Of a stretch of DNA of 64,000 nucleotides, positions 27,773-36,567 are shown one piece after another. Position 1 is the first letter of the stretch. The number at the start of each line of letters is the position of its first letter. This DNA comes from Endozoicomonas elysicola (GTDB lineage Bacteria > Pseudomonadota > Gammaproteobacteria > Pseudomonadales > Endozoicomonadaceae). A program made the translations under genes and the position numbers. The notes beneath the pieces are model-generated. The model saw nothing but the letters and a program-made list of their open reading frames with translations. It was not told the DNA's origin and did not search any database. Location: the NCBI RefSeq assembly GCF_000710775.1, contig NZ_JOJP01000001.1:835400-899399 (forward strand), read 5' to 3'.

Positions 27773-28393
27773 TCAACATCCCTTAAATGTCTTGCGGAAG
27801 GTTAGATTGATTCTTGGTTTCACTAGCTTTGCGGTTTTTGTCAGGCAGTGTTGCCAGTACTTCTGGGTGCTTCCCGCCATCACCAGTAAAGACCCAGACA
27901 TCAGGTCAAAAGTGTAGGGCGTCAGATCTTTTCTGTATTTGTGTCGCAGCCGAAATCGTCGTGTGGCTCCCAGGCTGAACGATGCGATGACCGGGCTTTC
28001 CCCCAGCTCCGGCTCATCATCACTGTGCCAGCCGTTGCTGTCCTGGCCGTTACGATAAAGGTTGATCAGAACAGAGTTGAAGTTACGACCACATACATAC
28101 TCAATCTGTTGTTTTATAGACTGTATTGTTGGGTTCCACGGATGCGGCGATAGTTCCAGTCCAGAATACTGATAGTTTGCATCAGCATCTCCCATCCATA
28201 TCTGGAGCCTGGGAATAGGAAGGGTTTTACCATAAATGGTTATATGATCCTGCTGCCAGGGCAGTGTAGAGAGTAGCTCCGAGTATAGCTGTTGGCATGT
28301 AGCTTCAGGAATTATCTCTGGCCAGAAAAACAGTTGGGCATCAGGAAGGTTGTGTATCTCTGGAGGTGTTGAAATGGAATAAAAAGTATTCAA
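27773..28393 (-). CDS. alkB: AlkB-type alkylated nucleic acid dioxygenase
   Basis: An Fe(II)/2-oxoglutarate-dependent enzyme of 206 residues that removes methyl groups from damaged bases. The iron ligands are visible in N-G-W-H-S-D-D-E (about residue 120) and, further on, in W-Q-H. The 2-oxoglutarate-binding R-I-N-L-T-F-R is near the end. The N-terminal substrate part P-R-L-Q-I-W-M-G-D resembles the short AlkB/ALKBH2-3 type. The only plausible start is a TTG at 28393, preceded by AGGAG at nine bases. It lies between cbrX and a secreted unknown protein on the same strand. Confidence 0.9.
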   Translation of the reverse strand: MNTFYSISTPPEIHNLPDAQLFFWPEIIPEATCQQLYSELLSTLPWQQDHITIYGKTLPIPRLQIWMGDADANYQYSGLELSPHPWNPTIQSIKQQIEYVCGRNFNSVLINLYRNGQDSNGWHSDDEPELGESPVIASFSLGATRRFRLRHKYRKDLTPYTFDLMSGSLLVMAGSTQKYWQHCLTKTAKLVKPRINLTFRKTFKGC

Positions 28394-28429
28394 TTCGGTG
28401 GGCTCCTGACTGCTTACTTGAGCACTTGC

Positions 28430-28475
28430 AACAGCCTTAAGTATCGTTGAATGTATTCAAGGACTTAAGGCTGTT
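28430..28475. terminator. Hairpin between the unknown secreted protein gene and alkB
   Basis: Thirteen-bp perfect stem (AACAGCCTTAAGT with ACTTAAGGCTGTT) in the 93-bp gap between two leftward genes. No T-run follows, so it may be a weak terminator or an mRNA-stabilising hairpin. Confidence 0.45.
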
Positions 28476-28486
28476 GTTATATGGAA

Positions 28487-29242
28487 CTAAAAACCTGGAG
28501 AGTCGTAAGTCACCCAGTAGATCATTTCCCCAGGACAGTCGCTGCCCAGTACATCTTCCATAATATTATCGAGTTTCAGCTTACCAATTTTCTCCAGCCA
28601 TTCATCGTCATCTATCTTTTCTTCCAGCAACCAGCTGGGTACAGACTGGCTGTCGGAGTTATACCAGGCCACTGGAAAACGCATATCTCTGGGAAGGCGA
28701 TTACGCTTCACGCTCAGTGAGGCATCGCAGCGTACTACCAGACTATCTGCTACCTGCTGACGCTTACGTAGATACTTTGTGGACTCTTTGGCGTATTTTT
28801 CTTCGTAGGGGCTTATCAACTCTTCATGGCGGCTTTCCAGGCAATGGTCATAAGCACGGCTGGTATCGCTATTTTCATAACCCATAATGTCACAGGCTTC
28901 AGTAACCCGGGTTTTAATATCGCGGCTAAGTTCTTCATACCAGGGCGCATTGGCTCCGAGTACTCTTTGGGCTTCAAGGGTTGCAACAAAGATCAGATTT
29001 TCATCCGGTGTAAAGCAGGATGAAGCATCTTGTGTATGCACTGGTGCTTTAGTGCTTATGGACGGCTCCTGACGGATAAGTTGCTCCCTGGCTCTTCTTG
29101 CAGCATTGCAGAAGTCAGAACTCTCTGCTGCAGGGCTTTCGGAGGCTACACCTGGTGAGGCAAAAGCCAAAGTATTAGCCACCAGGTTGGAAGATAAAAA
29201 GGAAAGAGCAGCCGCAAGAGCTGTTTTGAGAACTATTGACAT
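28487..29242 (-). CDS. Secreted protein of unknown function
   Basis: Not recognised. The ATG at 29242 has an excellent ribosome site (AGGAG, six bases) and begins a signal peptide: K-T-A-L-A-A-A-L-S-F-L-S-S-N-L-V-A-N. A start at 29314 would put 24 charged residues before the signal and is rejected. The mature protein of about 225 residues is acidic and helical and contains six cysteines, which suggests disulfides in the periplasm. No membrane anchor or catalytic motif is visible. It lies between gluQ and alkB in a gluQ-cbrA neighbourhood that is otherwise conserved with Pseudomonas. It may therefore be lineage-specific. Confidence 0.75.
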   Translation of the reverse strand: MSIVLKTALAAALSFLSSNLVANTLAFASPGVASESPAAESSDFCNAARRAREQLIRQEPSISTKAPVHTQDASSCFTPDENLIFVATLEAQRVLGANAPWYEELSRDIKTRVTEACDIMGYENSDTSRAYDHCLESRHEELISPYEEKYAKESTKYLRKRQQVADSLVVRCDASLSVKRNRLPRDMRFPVAWYNSDSQSVPSWLLEEKIDDDEWLEKIGKLKLDNIMEDVLGSDCPGEMIYWVTYDSPGF

Positions 29243-29353
29243 ATTCGCTCCTTGAACACATCTTTTTCGGGCCCATCTCCAGATACCCCAGGGCACTGGA
29301 TGTGAATTATTCAACCATGTATAACATGTTCCGCTGAACAGGGGTAGGTTTGG

Positions 29354-30250
29354 TCAAAGAGTGTCCTGCAAAATCTCTCTTTTGCCAACCATAGTTCTGG
29401 TTGACCAGTTTTGTACTCCCCAAGAGAGTATATCCTCAATAGAATTCATCATAAGGTCTGGTTCTGGCTGAAGCCCTAATGCAGTCAATGCCTTGATCGT
29501 TGTCGGGCGTGGGTTTTCCAGAGGTATGGCAGGAGCATGGTTCTGCTTGCTAAGTTTGTTGCCATTTCTCTGTGTGATAACCGGAACATGAGCATAGACG
29601 GGGTGCGGGAAATCCAATTGACTCTGTAGATAGATCTGTCTTGGGGTTGAGTCCAGAAGGTCTACACCTCTGACAATATGAGTGATTCCCTGAAAATGGT
29701 CATCAGTGCAGACGGCCAGTTGATAAGCGTACAGACCATCCTTGCGTTTGAGAATAAAGTCTCCCAGAGTGCTTAAGTCAAACGACTGTTCACCTTGAAT
29801 TCGATCCCGAAATTGAATGATTTGATCATTACATAGAAGTCTCAACCCGTGGGGTTGTTTGGGGATATTGCGGTTCTTTCGACAGTAGCCCGGATAGACA
29901 CCATTGAGTCCGGCAAGTCTTTTGCGGGTGCAGGTACATGGGTAAAGTTTTTTTTCGAGCAGCAGTTTATTCAGCACCTCATCATAGGCTTTACTGCGAT
30001 CACTTTGAAACAGCACACTGCCATCCCATTGCAGACCATAGACTTCCAGTGTCTTAAGAATGAGATCTGCGGCACCGGGCTGCTCTCTGGGGGGATCAAT
30101 ATCTTCCACTCGCACCAGCCATTTTCCCTGATGGGCATGGGCGTCCAGATAACTGGCCAGAGCGGCAACCAGTGAGCCAAAGTGCAGAGGGCCTGATGGG
30201 GAAGGAGCAAAACGTCCGATGTAGCTTGTGGTACTCAGTGTGTCGCCCAT
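29354..30250 (-). CDS. gluQ: Glutamyl-Q tRNA(Asp) synthetase
   Basis: A truncated glutamyl-tRNA synthetase paralogue of 298 residues, without an anticodon-binding domain. It attaches glutamate to the queuosine of tRNA-Asp. The class I signature is seen in F-A-P-S-P-S-G-P-L-H-F-G-S and the second one as K-L-S-K-Q. The zinc-binding C-T-C-T and Y-C-R segments lie near residues 100-120. It follows dksA on the same strand, as in E. coli and Pseudomonas. The queuosine gene queG lies 6 kb away in the same window. Confidence 0.95.
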   Translation of the reverse strand: MGDTLSTTSYIGRFAPSPSGPLHFGSLVAALASYLDAHAHQGKWLVRVEDIDPPREQPGAADLILKTLEVYGLQWDGSVLFQSDRSKAYDEVLNKLLLEKKLYPCTCTRKRLAGLNGVYPGYCRKNRNIPKQPHGLRLLCNDQIIQFRDRIQGEQSFDLSTLGDFILKRKDGLYAYQLAVCTDDHFQGITHIVRGVDLLDSTPRQIYLQSQLDFPHPVYAHVPVITQRNGNKLSKQNHAPAIPLENPRPTTIKALTALGLQPEPDLMMNSIEDILSWGVQNWSTRTMVGKREILQDTL

Positions 30251-30452
30251 ATGTAGAGATTATGAGTCAGGCAAAAAATGGTTCAGGAATTTATTGAAAC
30301 AGGTCATAAGGGGCTGCTAGCACCCACTGTGCTGTTCAGGGTAGCTGGTTCAGGCAGGGAGGTATGAACGAACGTCAAGTGAGAACCAGGCTGTGAAACT
30401 GAATGTATCACAGCCCTGGCACTAACAGGCTGATTTCAACAGCCTGGTTTCA

Positions 30453-30896
30453 TCAGTTGCCCAGCTGCCTTTCCTTTATTTCAGCCAGAGTCTTGCAGTC
30501 AATGCAAAGTGTGGCTGTTGGTCTGGCTTCCAGACGACGAATACCGATTTCTACGCCGCAGCTGTCGCAGAAGCCATAATCATCCTCTTCAATCCGAGCC
30601 AGAGTGCTATCGATTTTCCTGATCAGTTTCCGCTCACGGTCACGGGTTCTAAGTTCAAGGCTGAACTCTTCTTCCTGACTGGCGCGATCAGCAGGGTCCG
30701 GGAAGTTCGCGGCATCATCCTGCATATGGTTCACTGTACGATCCACTTCTTCCATCAGTTCCCGCTTCCAGTTCAGCAGGATCTGGGTGAAGTGAGCAAC
30801 CTGTTGCTCATTCATGTACGTTTCCCCATCCTTTTCCTGGTATGGAGTAAACGATTTGAGCAGATTGCCTGTATCCGCGTTTTTCTGTGCTGACAT
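30453..30896 (-). CDS. dksA: RNA polymerase-binding transcription factor DksA
   Basis: A 147-residue protein (E. coli 151). It has the coiled-coil region with the tip D-x-A-D (D-P-A-D-R-A-S-Q-E) and a four-cysteine zinc finger (C-D-S-C-G-V then C-I-D-C-K). DksA binds in the secondary channel of RNA polymerase and, with ppGpp, adjusts stable RNA and amino acid promoters. All four zinc cysteines are present, so it is the canonical and not the C-deficient paralogue. The upstream region is a 527-bp gap; gluQ follows after 200 bp. Confidence 0.97.
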   Translation of the reverse strand: MSAQKNADTGNLLKSFTPYQEKDGETYMNEQQVAHFTQILLNWKRELMEEVDRTVNHMQDDAANFPDPADRASQEEEFSLELRTRDRERKLIRKIDSTLARIEEDDYGFCDSCGVEIGIRRLEARPTATLCIDCKTLAEIKERQLGN

Positions 30897-31315
30897 GATT
30901 ACAGCCTCACCACCTTCTATTCATGAGCCAGGGGAACAACAATCCTGGATCTCTCCATTTAGAGGCGCTCGCATTCTGCCTGTTGACAGCAGCCTCTGCG
31001 ATCCCTCTGTAACTGCCGGTAAACCGGCTCCCTGAAAGCCAAGGTCAACACCATGGGTGCCTGGCGAGAACAAAAGCTCCTGGCACTTGCCTCTTGCCTT
31101 CCTTAAAGAAGCGGAGAAACTACCAAAACCCATGGCAAGACGCCATAAAAAAATGTCATCCGCTTTCTGACATTGACCAAAACATCTGCTCAGGTCAACT
31201 GATATTATGGTCTCTATCAGCTGTCCACCTGATTCTGTGGGCTTATCAGCCCTGCAGATACAGGAATGATCAACGATTATCTTAAAATTCTAGTTTAGAA
31301 TATCAATAAGTAAAT
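30897..31315. other. Gene-free region between dksA and sfsA
   Basis: No convincing gene. A TTGACC...GGTCAA inverted repeat lies at about 31170-31200. The dksA promoter should lie here. The right end borders a MITE-like element. Confidence 0.5.
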
Positions 31316-31321
31316 TAATGA

Positions 31322-31408
31322 AGTTAGGTTCTGTTGACATAAGTTTGCTGGCTCAGCTCAAATCAGAGCATTTTGGGCTACACGAGTCTTATGTCAACAG
31401 CACCTAAG
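31322..31408. mobile_element. 87-bp MITE-like element with target duplication
   Basis: Terminal inverted repeats of 20 bp with one mismatch (31324-31343 and 31388-31407; core CTGTTGACATAAG). The element is flanked by TAATGA at 31316-31321 and again at 31409-31414, as expected of a 6-bp target duplication. It carries no gene. The right end is 15 bp before the sfsA start. Confidence 0.7.
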
Positions 31409-31423
31409 TAATGAGTCCTTGTA

Positions 31424-32152
31424 ATGAAATACGATAGTCACCTCTCGGAGGCGCGCCTTATAAGACGGTACAAACGTTTTATGGCGGATGTTGAGTTGTC
31501 GGATGGTTCTCAAATTACCCTCCACTGCCCAAATACCGGCTCCATGAAGAACTGCCTCTACCCCGGTTACCGGGTGTGGTACTCAGATTCTAAAAATCCC
31601 AAGCGAAAATACCCCTGCACCTGGGAGCAAGCCGAGATCCCGGTAATTTTTGATGGTGAAGAGCGCATAACGTTGGCTGGGCTGAATACCGGGCGCGCCA
31701 ATGCTCTGGTGGAAGAGCTGCTAATGGCAGGCGAAGTTCAGGAACTGTCTGAATACCAGAATATCCGTCGGGAGGTTCGTTATGGTGAAGAGAACAGTCG
31801 TATTGATCTGTTGCTTCAGCAGGAGGGGCTGGTGGACTGTTATGTCGAGGTCAAAAGTGTCACGTTGGCGATGGGAGATGGATTTGGCCTGTTTCCGGAT
31901 GCCGTAACCAGCCGGGGTACAAAACACCTGCGTGAGCTTACACAAATGGTTGCGGGTGGTGACCGGGCGGTATTGTTTTTCTGCGTTCAGCATACTGGTA
32001 TCGATCGTGTATCGGCTGCTAAAGAGATTGATCCGGTTTATGCTGAAGCCCTGAAAAAAGCTGTCGATGCAGGAGTGGAGGTTATGGCCTGGGGAGCTGA
32101 AATGTCTGCAGATAAAATTGAGTTGGTCAGACAGTTGCCGGTTATTTTATAA
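31424..32152 (+). CDS. sfsA: Sugar fermentation stimulation protein SfsA, nuclease-like
   Basis: A 242-residue protein of normal SfsA length. It has the typical C-P-N-T-G-S-M motif near residue 36 and a restriction-endonuclease-like core (R-I-D-L-L-L then Y-V-E-V-K-S-V-T-L). SfsA binds nucleic acid and is thought to be a nuclease; its effect on maltose use in E. coli is not explained. In many genomes sfsA lies next to dksA, as here, but it is now divergent from it. A MITE-like element sits directly upstream and may carry or disturb its promoter. Confidence 0.95.
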   Translation: MKYDSHLSEARLIRRYKRFMADVELSDGSQITLHCPNTGSMKNCLYPGYRVWYSDSKNPKRKYPCTWEQAEIPVIFDGEERITLAGLNTGRANALVEELLMAGEVQELSEYQNIRREVRYGEENSRIDLLLQQEGLVDCYVEVKSVTLAMGDGFGLFPDAVTSRGTKHLRELTQMVAGGDRAVLFFCVQHTGIDRVSAAKEIDPVYAEALKKAVDAGVEVMAWGAEMSADKIELVRQLPVIL

Positions 32153-32170
32153 GTTGATCATCAGTTAAGC

Positions 32171-32212
32171 AGGCTGAAAAATAACACAACTGTGTTGCTA
32201 CTTCAGCCTTTT
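32171..32212. terminator. Bidirectional terminator between sfsA and preA
   Basis: AGGCTGAA (32171-32178) pairs with TTCAGCCT (32202-32209), with an inner AACACA/TGTGTT stem. T-rich sequence follows on the + strand and A-rich sequence precedes the stem, so it can serve both convergent genes. Confidence 0.75.
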
Positions 32213-32257
32213 ACCGTTTATCAATTAGTTTTTGCTTGCTAATGACCCTCTTCTTGC

Positions 32258-33532
32258 TCAGTTTTCCCTCATAGGATTGTTCGGGTGTTGTGTCCAGTTC
32301 AGATAAGGCTTGCCGGTTTGCTGCCTGACCATGGATATACAGTTTTCGACCGGACAGGTGATCTGACAAAGGTTGCAACCCACGCAGGCTTCATTAATTA
32401 CATCAAACCGACGCTCAGTGGCATTTTGTGAAGGTGTCATGGCAATAGCCTGGTGGGCGGTGTCTTCACAGGCCGCATAGCAGCGACCGCACTGAATACA
32501 GCTATTCTGATCAATACTGGCGATGGTTTTGTAGTTCAGGTCCAGATACTTCCAGTCTGTCAGGTTGGGTATCGCAGCGCCCCGAAAGCTATCCAGGGAT
32601 TGATAGTCTTTGCTGTCCATCCATCGTGACAAGCCATCGATCATATCCTGCACAATCTTGAAACCGTTCAGCATGGCGGCGGTGCAAACCTGCACTGTTC
32701 CAGCACCCAGAGCAATAAATTCCGCAGCATCCCGCCAGCAGCTGATACCGCCAATTGCAGAGATGGGCAGTTCAGCAGTATCCGGGCTTCGGGCAATCTG
32801 TCCTACCATGCTCAAGGCGATGGGTTTCACTGCTTCCCCACAGTAACCACCACTGGTGAACTTATCATTGACTGTCGGGTAGCCGGTCATCTGGTCAAGA
32901 TCAATTCCAGTGATGGAGTTGATGGTGTTGATCAGCGATATCGCATCCGCCCCACCGATTTGAGCCGCTTCAGCCGCAACAACAATGTTGGTGATATTAG
33001 GGGTGAGCTTAACGACAACCGGTAGATGACAGTGTTGTTTGCACCAGCGGGTGACCATTTCGATATACTCTGGCACCTGCCCAACGGCTGACCCCATCCC
33101 TCGTTCAGACATCCCGTGGGGGCAGCCGAAGTTCAGCTCGACACCATCGCAGCCAGTATCTTCGACTTGTTGAACGATTGTTTTCCAGCTCTCTTCTTCG
33201 CAGGGCACCATCAGGGAAACAAACAGTGCACGGTCTGGCCAGTCTTTTTTCGTCTGGCGTATTTCATCAAGATTGACCTGAAGTGGGCGGTCAGTGATCA
33301 GTTCAATGTTGTTAATACCGATCACGTCTCCACGGGTATTTTTGTGGCAGGAGTAGCGAGAACAGACATTGACTGGTACCGGGTCTTCCCCCAGTGTTTT
33401 CCATACAACACCACCCCAGCCAGCCTCAAAGGCCCGGTAGACGTTGTAGGCTTTATCGGTAGGCGGGGCAGAAGCCAGCCAGAATGGGTTGGGGGAACGA
33501 ATACCCAGAAAATTGCTGGTTAAATCAGCCAT
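32258..33532 (-). CDS. preA: NAD-dependent dihydropyrimidine dehydrogenase subunit PreA
   Basis: Catalytic FMN subunit that reduces uracil and thymine to their dihydro forms, the first step of reductive pyrimidine breakdown. It has an FMN-binding TIM barrel (about 1-330, with N-F-G-C-P and I-G-G-I-S-C-W motifs). A C-terminal pair of [4Fe-4S] sites follows: C-I-Q-C-G-R-C-Y-A-A-C and C-V-G-C-N-L-C-Q-I-T-C-P. I chose the ATG at 33532, which overlaps the preT stop by eight bases and gives 424 residues (E. coli 411). A start at 33598 would add 22 atypical residues inside preT. Confidence 0.93.
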   Translation of the reverse strand: MADLTSNFLGIRSPNPFWLASAPPTDKAYNVYRAFEAGWGGVVWKTLGEDPVPVNVCSRYSCHKNTRGDVIGINNIELITDRPLQVNLDEIRQTKKDWPDRALFVSLMVPCEEESWKTIVQQVEDTGCDGVELNFGCPHGMSERGMGSAVGQVPEYIEMVTRWCKQHCHLPVVVKLTPNITNIVVAAEAAQIGGADAISLINTINSITGIDLDQMTGYPTVNDKFTSGGYCGEAVKPIALSMVGQIARSPDTAELPISAIGGISCWRDAAEFIALGAGTVQVCTAAMLNGFKIVQDMIDGLSRWMDSKDYQSLDSFRGAAIPNLTDWKYLDLNYKTIASIDQNSCIQCGRCYAACEDTAHQAIAMTPSQNATERRFDVINEACVGCNLCQITCPVENCISMVRQQTGKPYLNWTQHPNNPMREN

Positions 33533-34883
33533 TTTCAATATCCCCCTGCAGATATTGATGGATGGCATGGGCGGCCTGCTTGCCATGTTCAACGGCATGG
33601 ACCGTCAGGTCTGGATCCTTATCAATACAGTCTCCACCGGCCCAGACATTACTTAGCGATGTACGAAAGTTTTTGTCTGTTGCAATACGACTGCCGTTCA
33701 GCTCCGGGCTTTCATTTGCATTGGCAAAACAGTCTGCCAGGAAGTTCTGACCAATGGCTTTGTAAAGTGTGTCTATCGGTATAGTGGTAATCTCACCTGT
33801 GCCCTGCAGGTTGTCATTGACGTCTAAAGTCGTTTTTTCCAGATTGATCCCAGTGACTCTACCGTCTTCTGTGAGTAAAGATGATGGTTGAACCCAGCTA
33901 AGGATTCGAACACCATTGTCTCGGGCAAAAGCCTGTTCGTGCGGTGTTGCAGACATCCACTGGCTACCACGACGATAGGCAATGGTGACCTCTTCGGCTC
34001 CCAGTCGTTTGCACTGGCAGGCTATATCAATAGCCGTGTTGCCACCACCAATTACTACAATGCGCTTACCAACCGGCAGTTGGCTCAGATCATTGCACTG
34101 ACGCAGCCGTGATATGGCTGAAAGGGCGTCCTCAACGCCCGCCACTTGTTCTCCTTCAAGGCCCAGTGTATTGCAGCCCCCCAAGCCAAGACCCAGAAAA
34201 ACGGCACTAAACTGTTTTCTCAATTGATCCAGACTAATGCTTTGACCCAGTCGGAAACTGCTCTCTTGTTTGATGCCTCCAATTTCCATGACAAAGTCCA
34301 CTTCCTGCCGGGCATAACTGTCTACAAGCTTGTAGGAGGCAATACCGTATTCGTTCAGGCCGCCGGGTTTTTCCCAGGCATCAAATAGAGTGATGTTATG
34401 GCCTTCTCTGGCCAGGTGGTGGGCACAGGCCAGTCCTGCTGGACCCGAACCAACAACTGCAATGGTTTTTCCAGTATCCGGTAAGCGGGTGAATGGATGG
34501 TCGTCTGCCTGACGATTATCGATGGCATAGCGCTGCAGCCGGCCAATGGTGACTGCCTTGCATTCCGGCTCATGATTTCTAACGCAGGCTTGCTCGCAGA
34601 GAATCTCCGTTGGACATACCCGGGCACAACTGCCTCCCAGAATATTGGCGTCCAGAATGGCCTGTGCAGCACCATCAATATTGTTGGTAGCGATACGGTT
34701 AATAAAGGAGGGAATATTAATACCGGTAGGACAGGCAGGGATACAGGGGGCAGCTTCACAGTACAGGCATCGGTTGGCTTCAATATGAGCTTCGTAGTTA
34801 CTGAGTGCAGGCTTTATATCCGCAAAGTTACGGCAGTACTCTTCAGCCGACAGCCTGCCACTGTGAATATCGGGTCTATTCAT
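33525..34883 (-). CDS. preT: NAD-dependent dihydropyrimidine dehydrogenase subunit PreT
   Basis: FAD-containing electron-transfer partner of PreA, 452 residues, related to the glutamate synthase small subunit. N-terminal cysteines for iron-sulfur clusters (C-L-Y-C-E-A-A-P-C-I-P-A-C-P and C-A-R-V-C-P) precede the FAD fold (V-V-G-S-G-P-A-G-L) and a second dinucleotide fold (V-I-G-G-G-N-T-A-I-D). It passes electrons from NADH to PreA. Later enzymes of the pathway (hydantoinase, beta-ureidopropionase) are not in this window. Confidence 0.93.
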   Translation of the reverse strand: MNRPDIHSGRLSAEEYCRNFADIKPALSNYEAHIEANRCLYCEAAPCIPACPTGINIPSFINRIATNNIDGAAQAILDANILGGSCARVCPTEILCEQACVRNHEPECKAVTIGRLQRYAIDNRQADDHPFTRLPDTGKTIAVVGSGPAGLACAHHLAREGHNITLFDAWEKPGGLNEYGIASYKLVDSYARQEVDFVMEIGGIKQESSFRLGQSISLDQLRKQFSAVFLGLGLGGCNTLGLEGEQVAGVEDALSAISRLRQCNDLSQLPVGKRIVVIGGGNTAIDIACQCKRLGAEEVTIAYRRGSQWMSATPHEQAFARDNGVRILSWVQPSSLLTEDGRVTGINLEKTTLDVNDNLQGTGEITTIPIDTLYKAIGQNFLADCFANANESPELNGSRIATDKNFRTSLSNVWAGGDCIDKDPDLTVHAVEHGKQAAHAIHQYLQGDIENG

Positions 34884-35021
34884 GGCTGTTAATCCTCATC
34901 AAGAGTAAGAAGACTAGCAGCCTGAATTTATTCAGAAAGAATACAGGTATATGACTATATCTGGCCGTGTAAGGCGAACTTATAATTTACACTCCAATGA
35001 CCTTTTTCCGTAGATTCGTTA

Positions 35022-35630
35022 ATGCTGCTTTATATTCTCGACCTTTTTGGTACTGCAGTTTTTGCAATTAGTGGTGTCTGGCTCGCTTGCCGTAAAGACA
35101 TGGATTTGTTTGGTGCAATGGTGCTTGCCTTTGTAACCGCTGTCGGAGGGGGGACTATTCGTGATGTTTTACTCTCTTCCACACCCGTATTCTGGATTAA
35201 GGACACGCTTTATCTGCTGGTTATTCTTGCAACGACGCTGTTTGCCATTGTTGTTCGTCAGTGGCATGAGCGCAGTAAGTGGATTCTGCAGGTGTCTGAT
35301 GCCCTGGGATTAGCTGTTTTTGTAGTGATCGGTGTTACGAAGTCGTTGTCGTTTGGTGTGGAGCCGATGGTCGCTATTATGATGGGTGTATTAACTGGCT
35401 GTGGCGGTGGGGCCATCCGGGATATATTGGCCGGTGAGGTGCCCATGGTGCTGAGAAAGGAAATCTATGCGTCTGCCGCCATGCTGGGTGGAGTGGTATT
35501 TGTATTTCTGGATCCAGTTATCAATAACAGCGATGTAACCACAGTTCTTGCTGTACTCACGGTGCTGGTATTGAGGTTGCTGGCGCTTTATAAAGACTTG
35601 TCATTACCGCGTTTCAGCTTGCCAATATAA
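35022..35630 (+). CDS. TRIC-type cation channel family protein (UPF0126)
   Basis: A 202-residue membrane protein with about seven hydrophobic segments. It contains an internal repeat with the family motif twice: A-V-G-G-G-T-I-R-D-V-L near residue 45 and G-C-G-G-G-A-I-R-D-I-L near residue 130. Bacterial members (YicG, YadS) are homologues of trimeric intracellular cation channels. The ion carried is not known for this protein. It is divergent from preT and convergent with the next gene. Confidence 0.9.
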   Translation: MLLYILDLFGTAVFAISGVWLACRKDMDLFGAMVLAFVTAVGGGTIRDVLLSSTPVFWIKDTLYLLVILATTLFAIVVRQWHERSKWILQVSDALGLAVFVVIGVTKSLSFGVEPMVAIMMGVLTGCGGGAIRDILAGEVPMVLRKEIYASAAMLGGVVFVFLDPVINNSDVTTVLAVLTVLVLRLLALYKDLSLPRFSLPI

Positions 35631-35643
35631 ATCTGCAGCAGTT

Positions 35644-35676
35644 CCTGACCAGCGTTATCAATGTTAGCTGGTCAGG
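35644..35676. terminator. Hairpin between two convergent genes
   Basis: Perfect 10-bp stem CCTGACCAGC with GCTGGTCAGG and a 13-base loop, placed between the TRIC and cyclotransferase-like genes. No strong T-run. Terminator by position and form. Confidence 0.6.
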
Positions 35677-35689
35677 CTATCGCATACTT

Positions 35690-36466
35690 TCAGAATCCCC
35701 ATTTCTCATTGATGGTGTTCAGGTAGTTATCCCACTCTTGCTCAATAAAGCCTTGGAGTTCTTCTGCTTTTCTGGTGTCGCCTGACTCTATGGCTTTTCT
35801 CAGTAACGTTGCAGGGTATCTCGGATATCTTGGCTTATCGCGGTCATCCTCAATAAGATAACCTTCCAGCCCCATAGTCTGAACACAGTCGTTAATAAAT
35901 TGGCTGTTCAGCTGATGTTTTCTATCAATCTCTACACAGCCAGTCCTGACAACATTCAGGTAGGACATGGCGATTTTTTTCTGGTTATGCTCTTTATCAA
36001 AATAGAAACTTGATTCTTTTCGGGGAGAATAAACAAAAACATCAGTGTTCTGTTCACCCTGCATGATGAGACCCTGGTGGGTGTCCAGATAAAAGGTAAC
36101 ATTCTCAATGGGTATTTTGATTCTCTGGTAGGCGGGGCCTTCACGCTTATCGAAAGCGGCCAGTTGATCTTTTTTTACCGCAAAAATCAGTCCGTTAACA
36201 TAATTATCAGGAATTATGCTTTGCTCAACACCCAATGATCGCTGCTGGCTGCGCTCTGACCATAAATTCCAGTGCCGTTCTACTCCCCGGATTTTAACGG
36301 GAATATAGACTGCACCTTCCGGATCAGGCGCAGTGGCCGTTCTTGCCGGAGTCAACATCAGGCTGCCATAGCCAAAGATATAGACGTAATCGTCGTTCGC
36401 TTTTGTTGCACTGGAAAATAGCATGATTAAAACAAATGTTAAGGAGGGCTTGAAGGGCATGGTCAT
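35690..36466 (-). CDS. Exported gamma-glutamylcyclotransferase-like protein
   Basis: A 258-residue protein with a probable signal peptide (P-S-L-T-F-V-L-I-M-L-F-S-S-A-T-K-A). It is followed by the GGCT fold hallmarks: F-G-Y-G-S-L-M near residue 32 and F-D-K-R-E-G-P-A-Y-Q-R near residue 110, where the Glu is the expected catalytic residue. Family members release 5-oxoproline from gamma-glutamyl peptides such as glutathione, and are normally cytoplasmic. Export of such an enzyme is unusual. The ATG at 36466 or the ATG at 36460 may be used; AAGGA lies 3 and 9 bases upstream of them respectively. It stands alone. Confidence 0.75.
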   Translation of the reverse strand: MTMPFKPSLTFVLIMLFSSATKANDDYVYIFGYGSLMLTPARTATAPDPEGAVYIPVKIRGVERHWNLWSERSQQRSLGVEQSIIPDNYVNGLIFAVKKDQLAAFDKREGPAYQRIKIPIENVTFYLDTHQGLIMQGEQNTDVFVYSPRKESSFYFDKEHNQKKIAMSYLNVVRTGCVEIDRKHQLNSQFINDCVQTMGLEGYLIEDDRDKPRYPRYPATLLRKAIESGDTRKAEELQGFIEQEWDNYLNTINEKWGF

Positions 36467-36567
36467 CAATCCTTTTATTATTGTAAATAATGAGCGCTTC
36501 CTTGCCAGTGAGCAAACTTAGAAGAATCCAAAATGGTGCGTTCTACCTAATTGAGACTGAACGAGTA

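Noticed and set aside
30921-31133. 70-codon frame on the minus strand upstream of dksA
   Set aside because: No ribosome site or recognisable composition; it lies where the dksA promoter should be.
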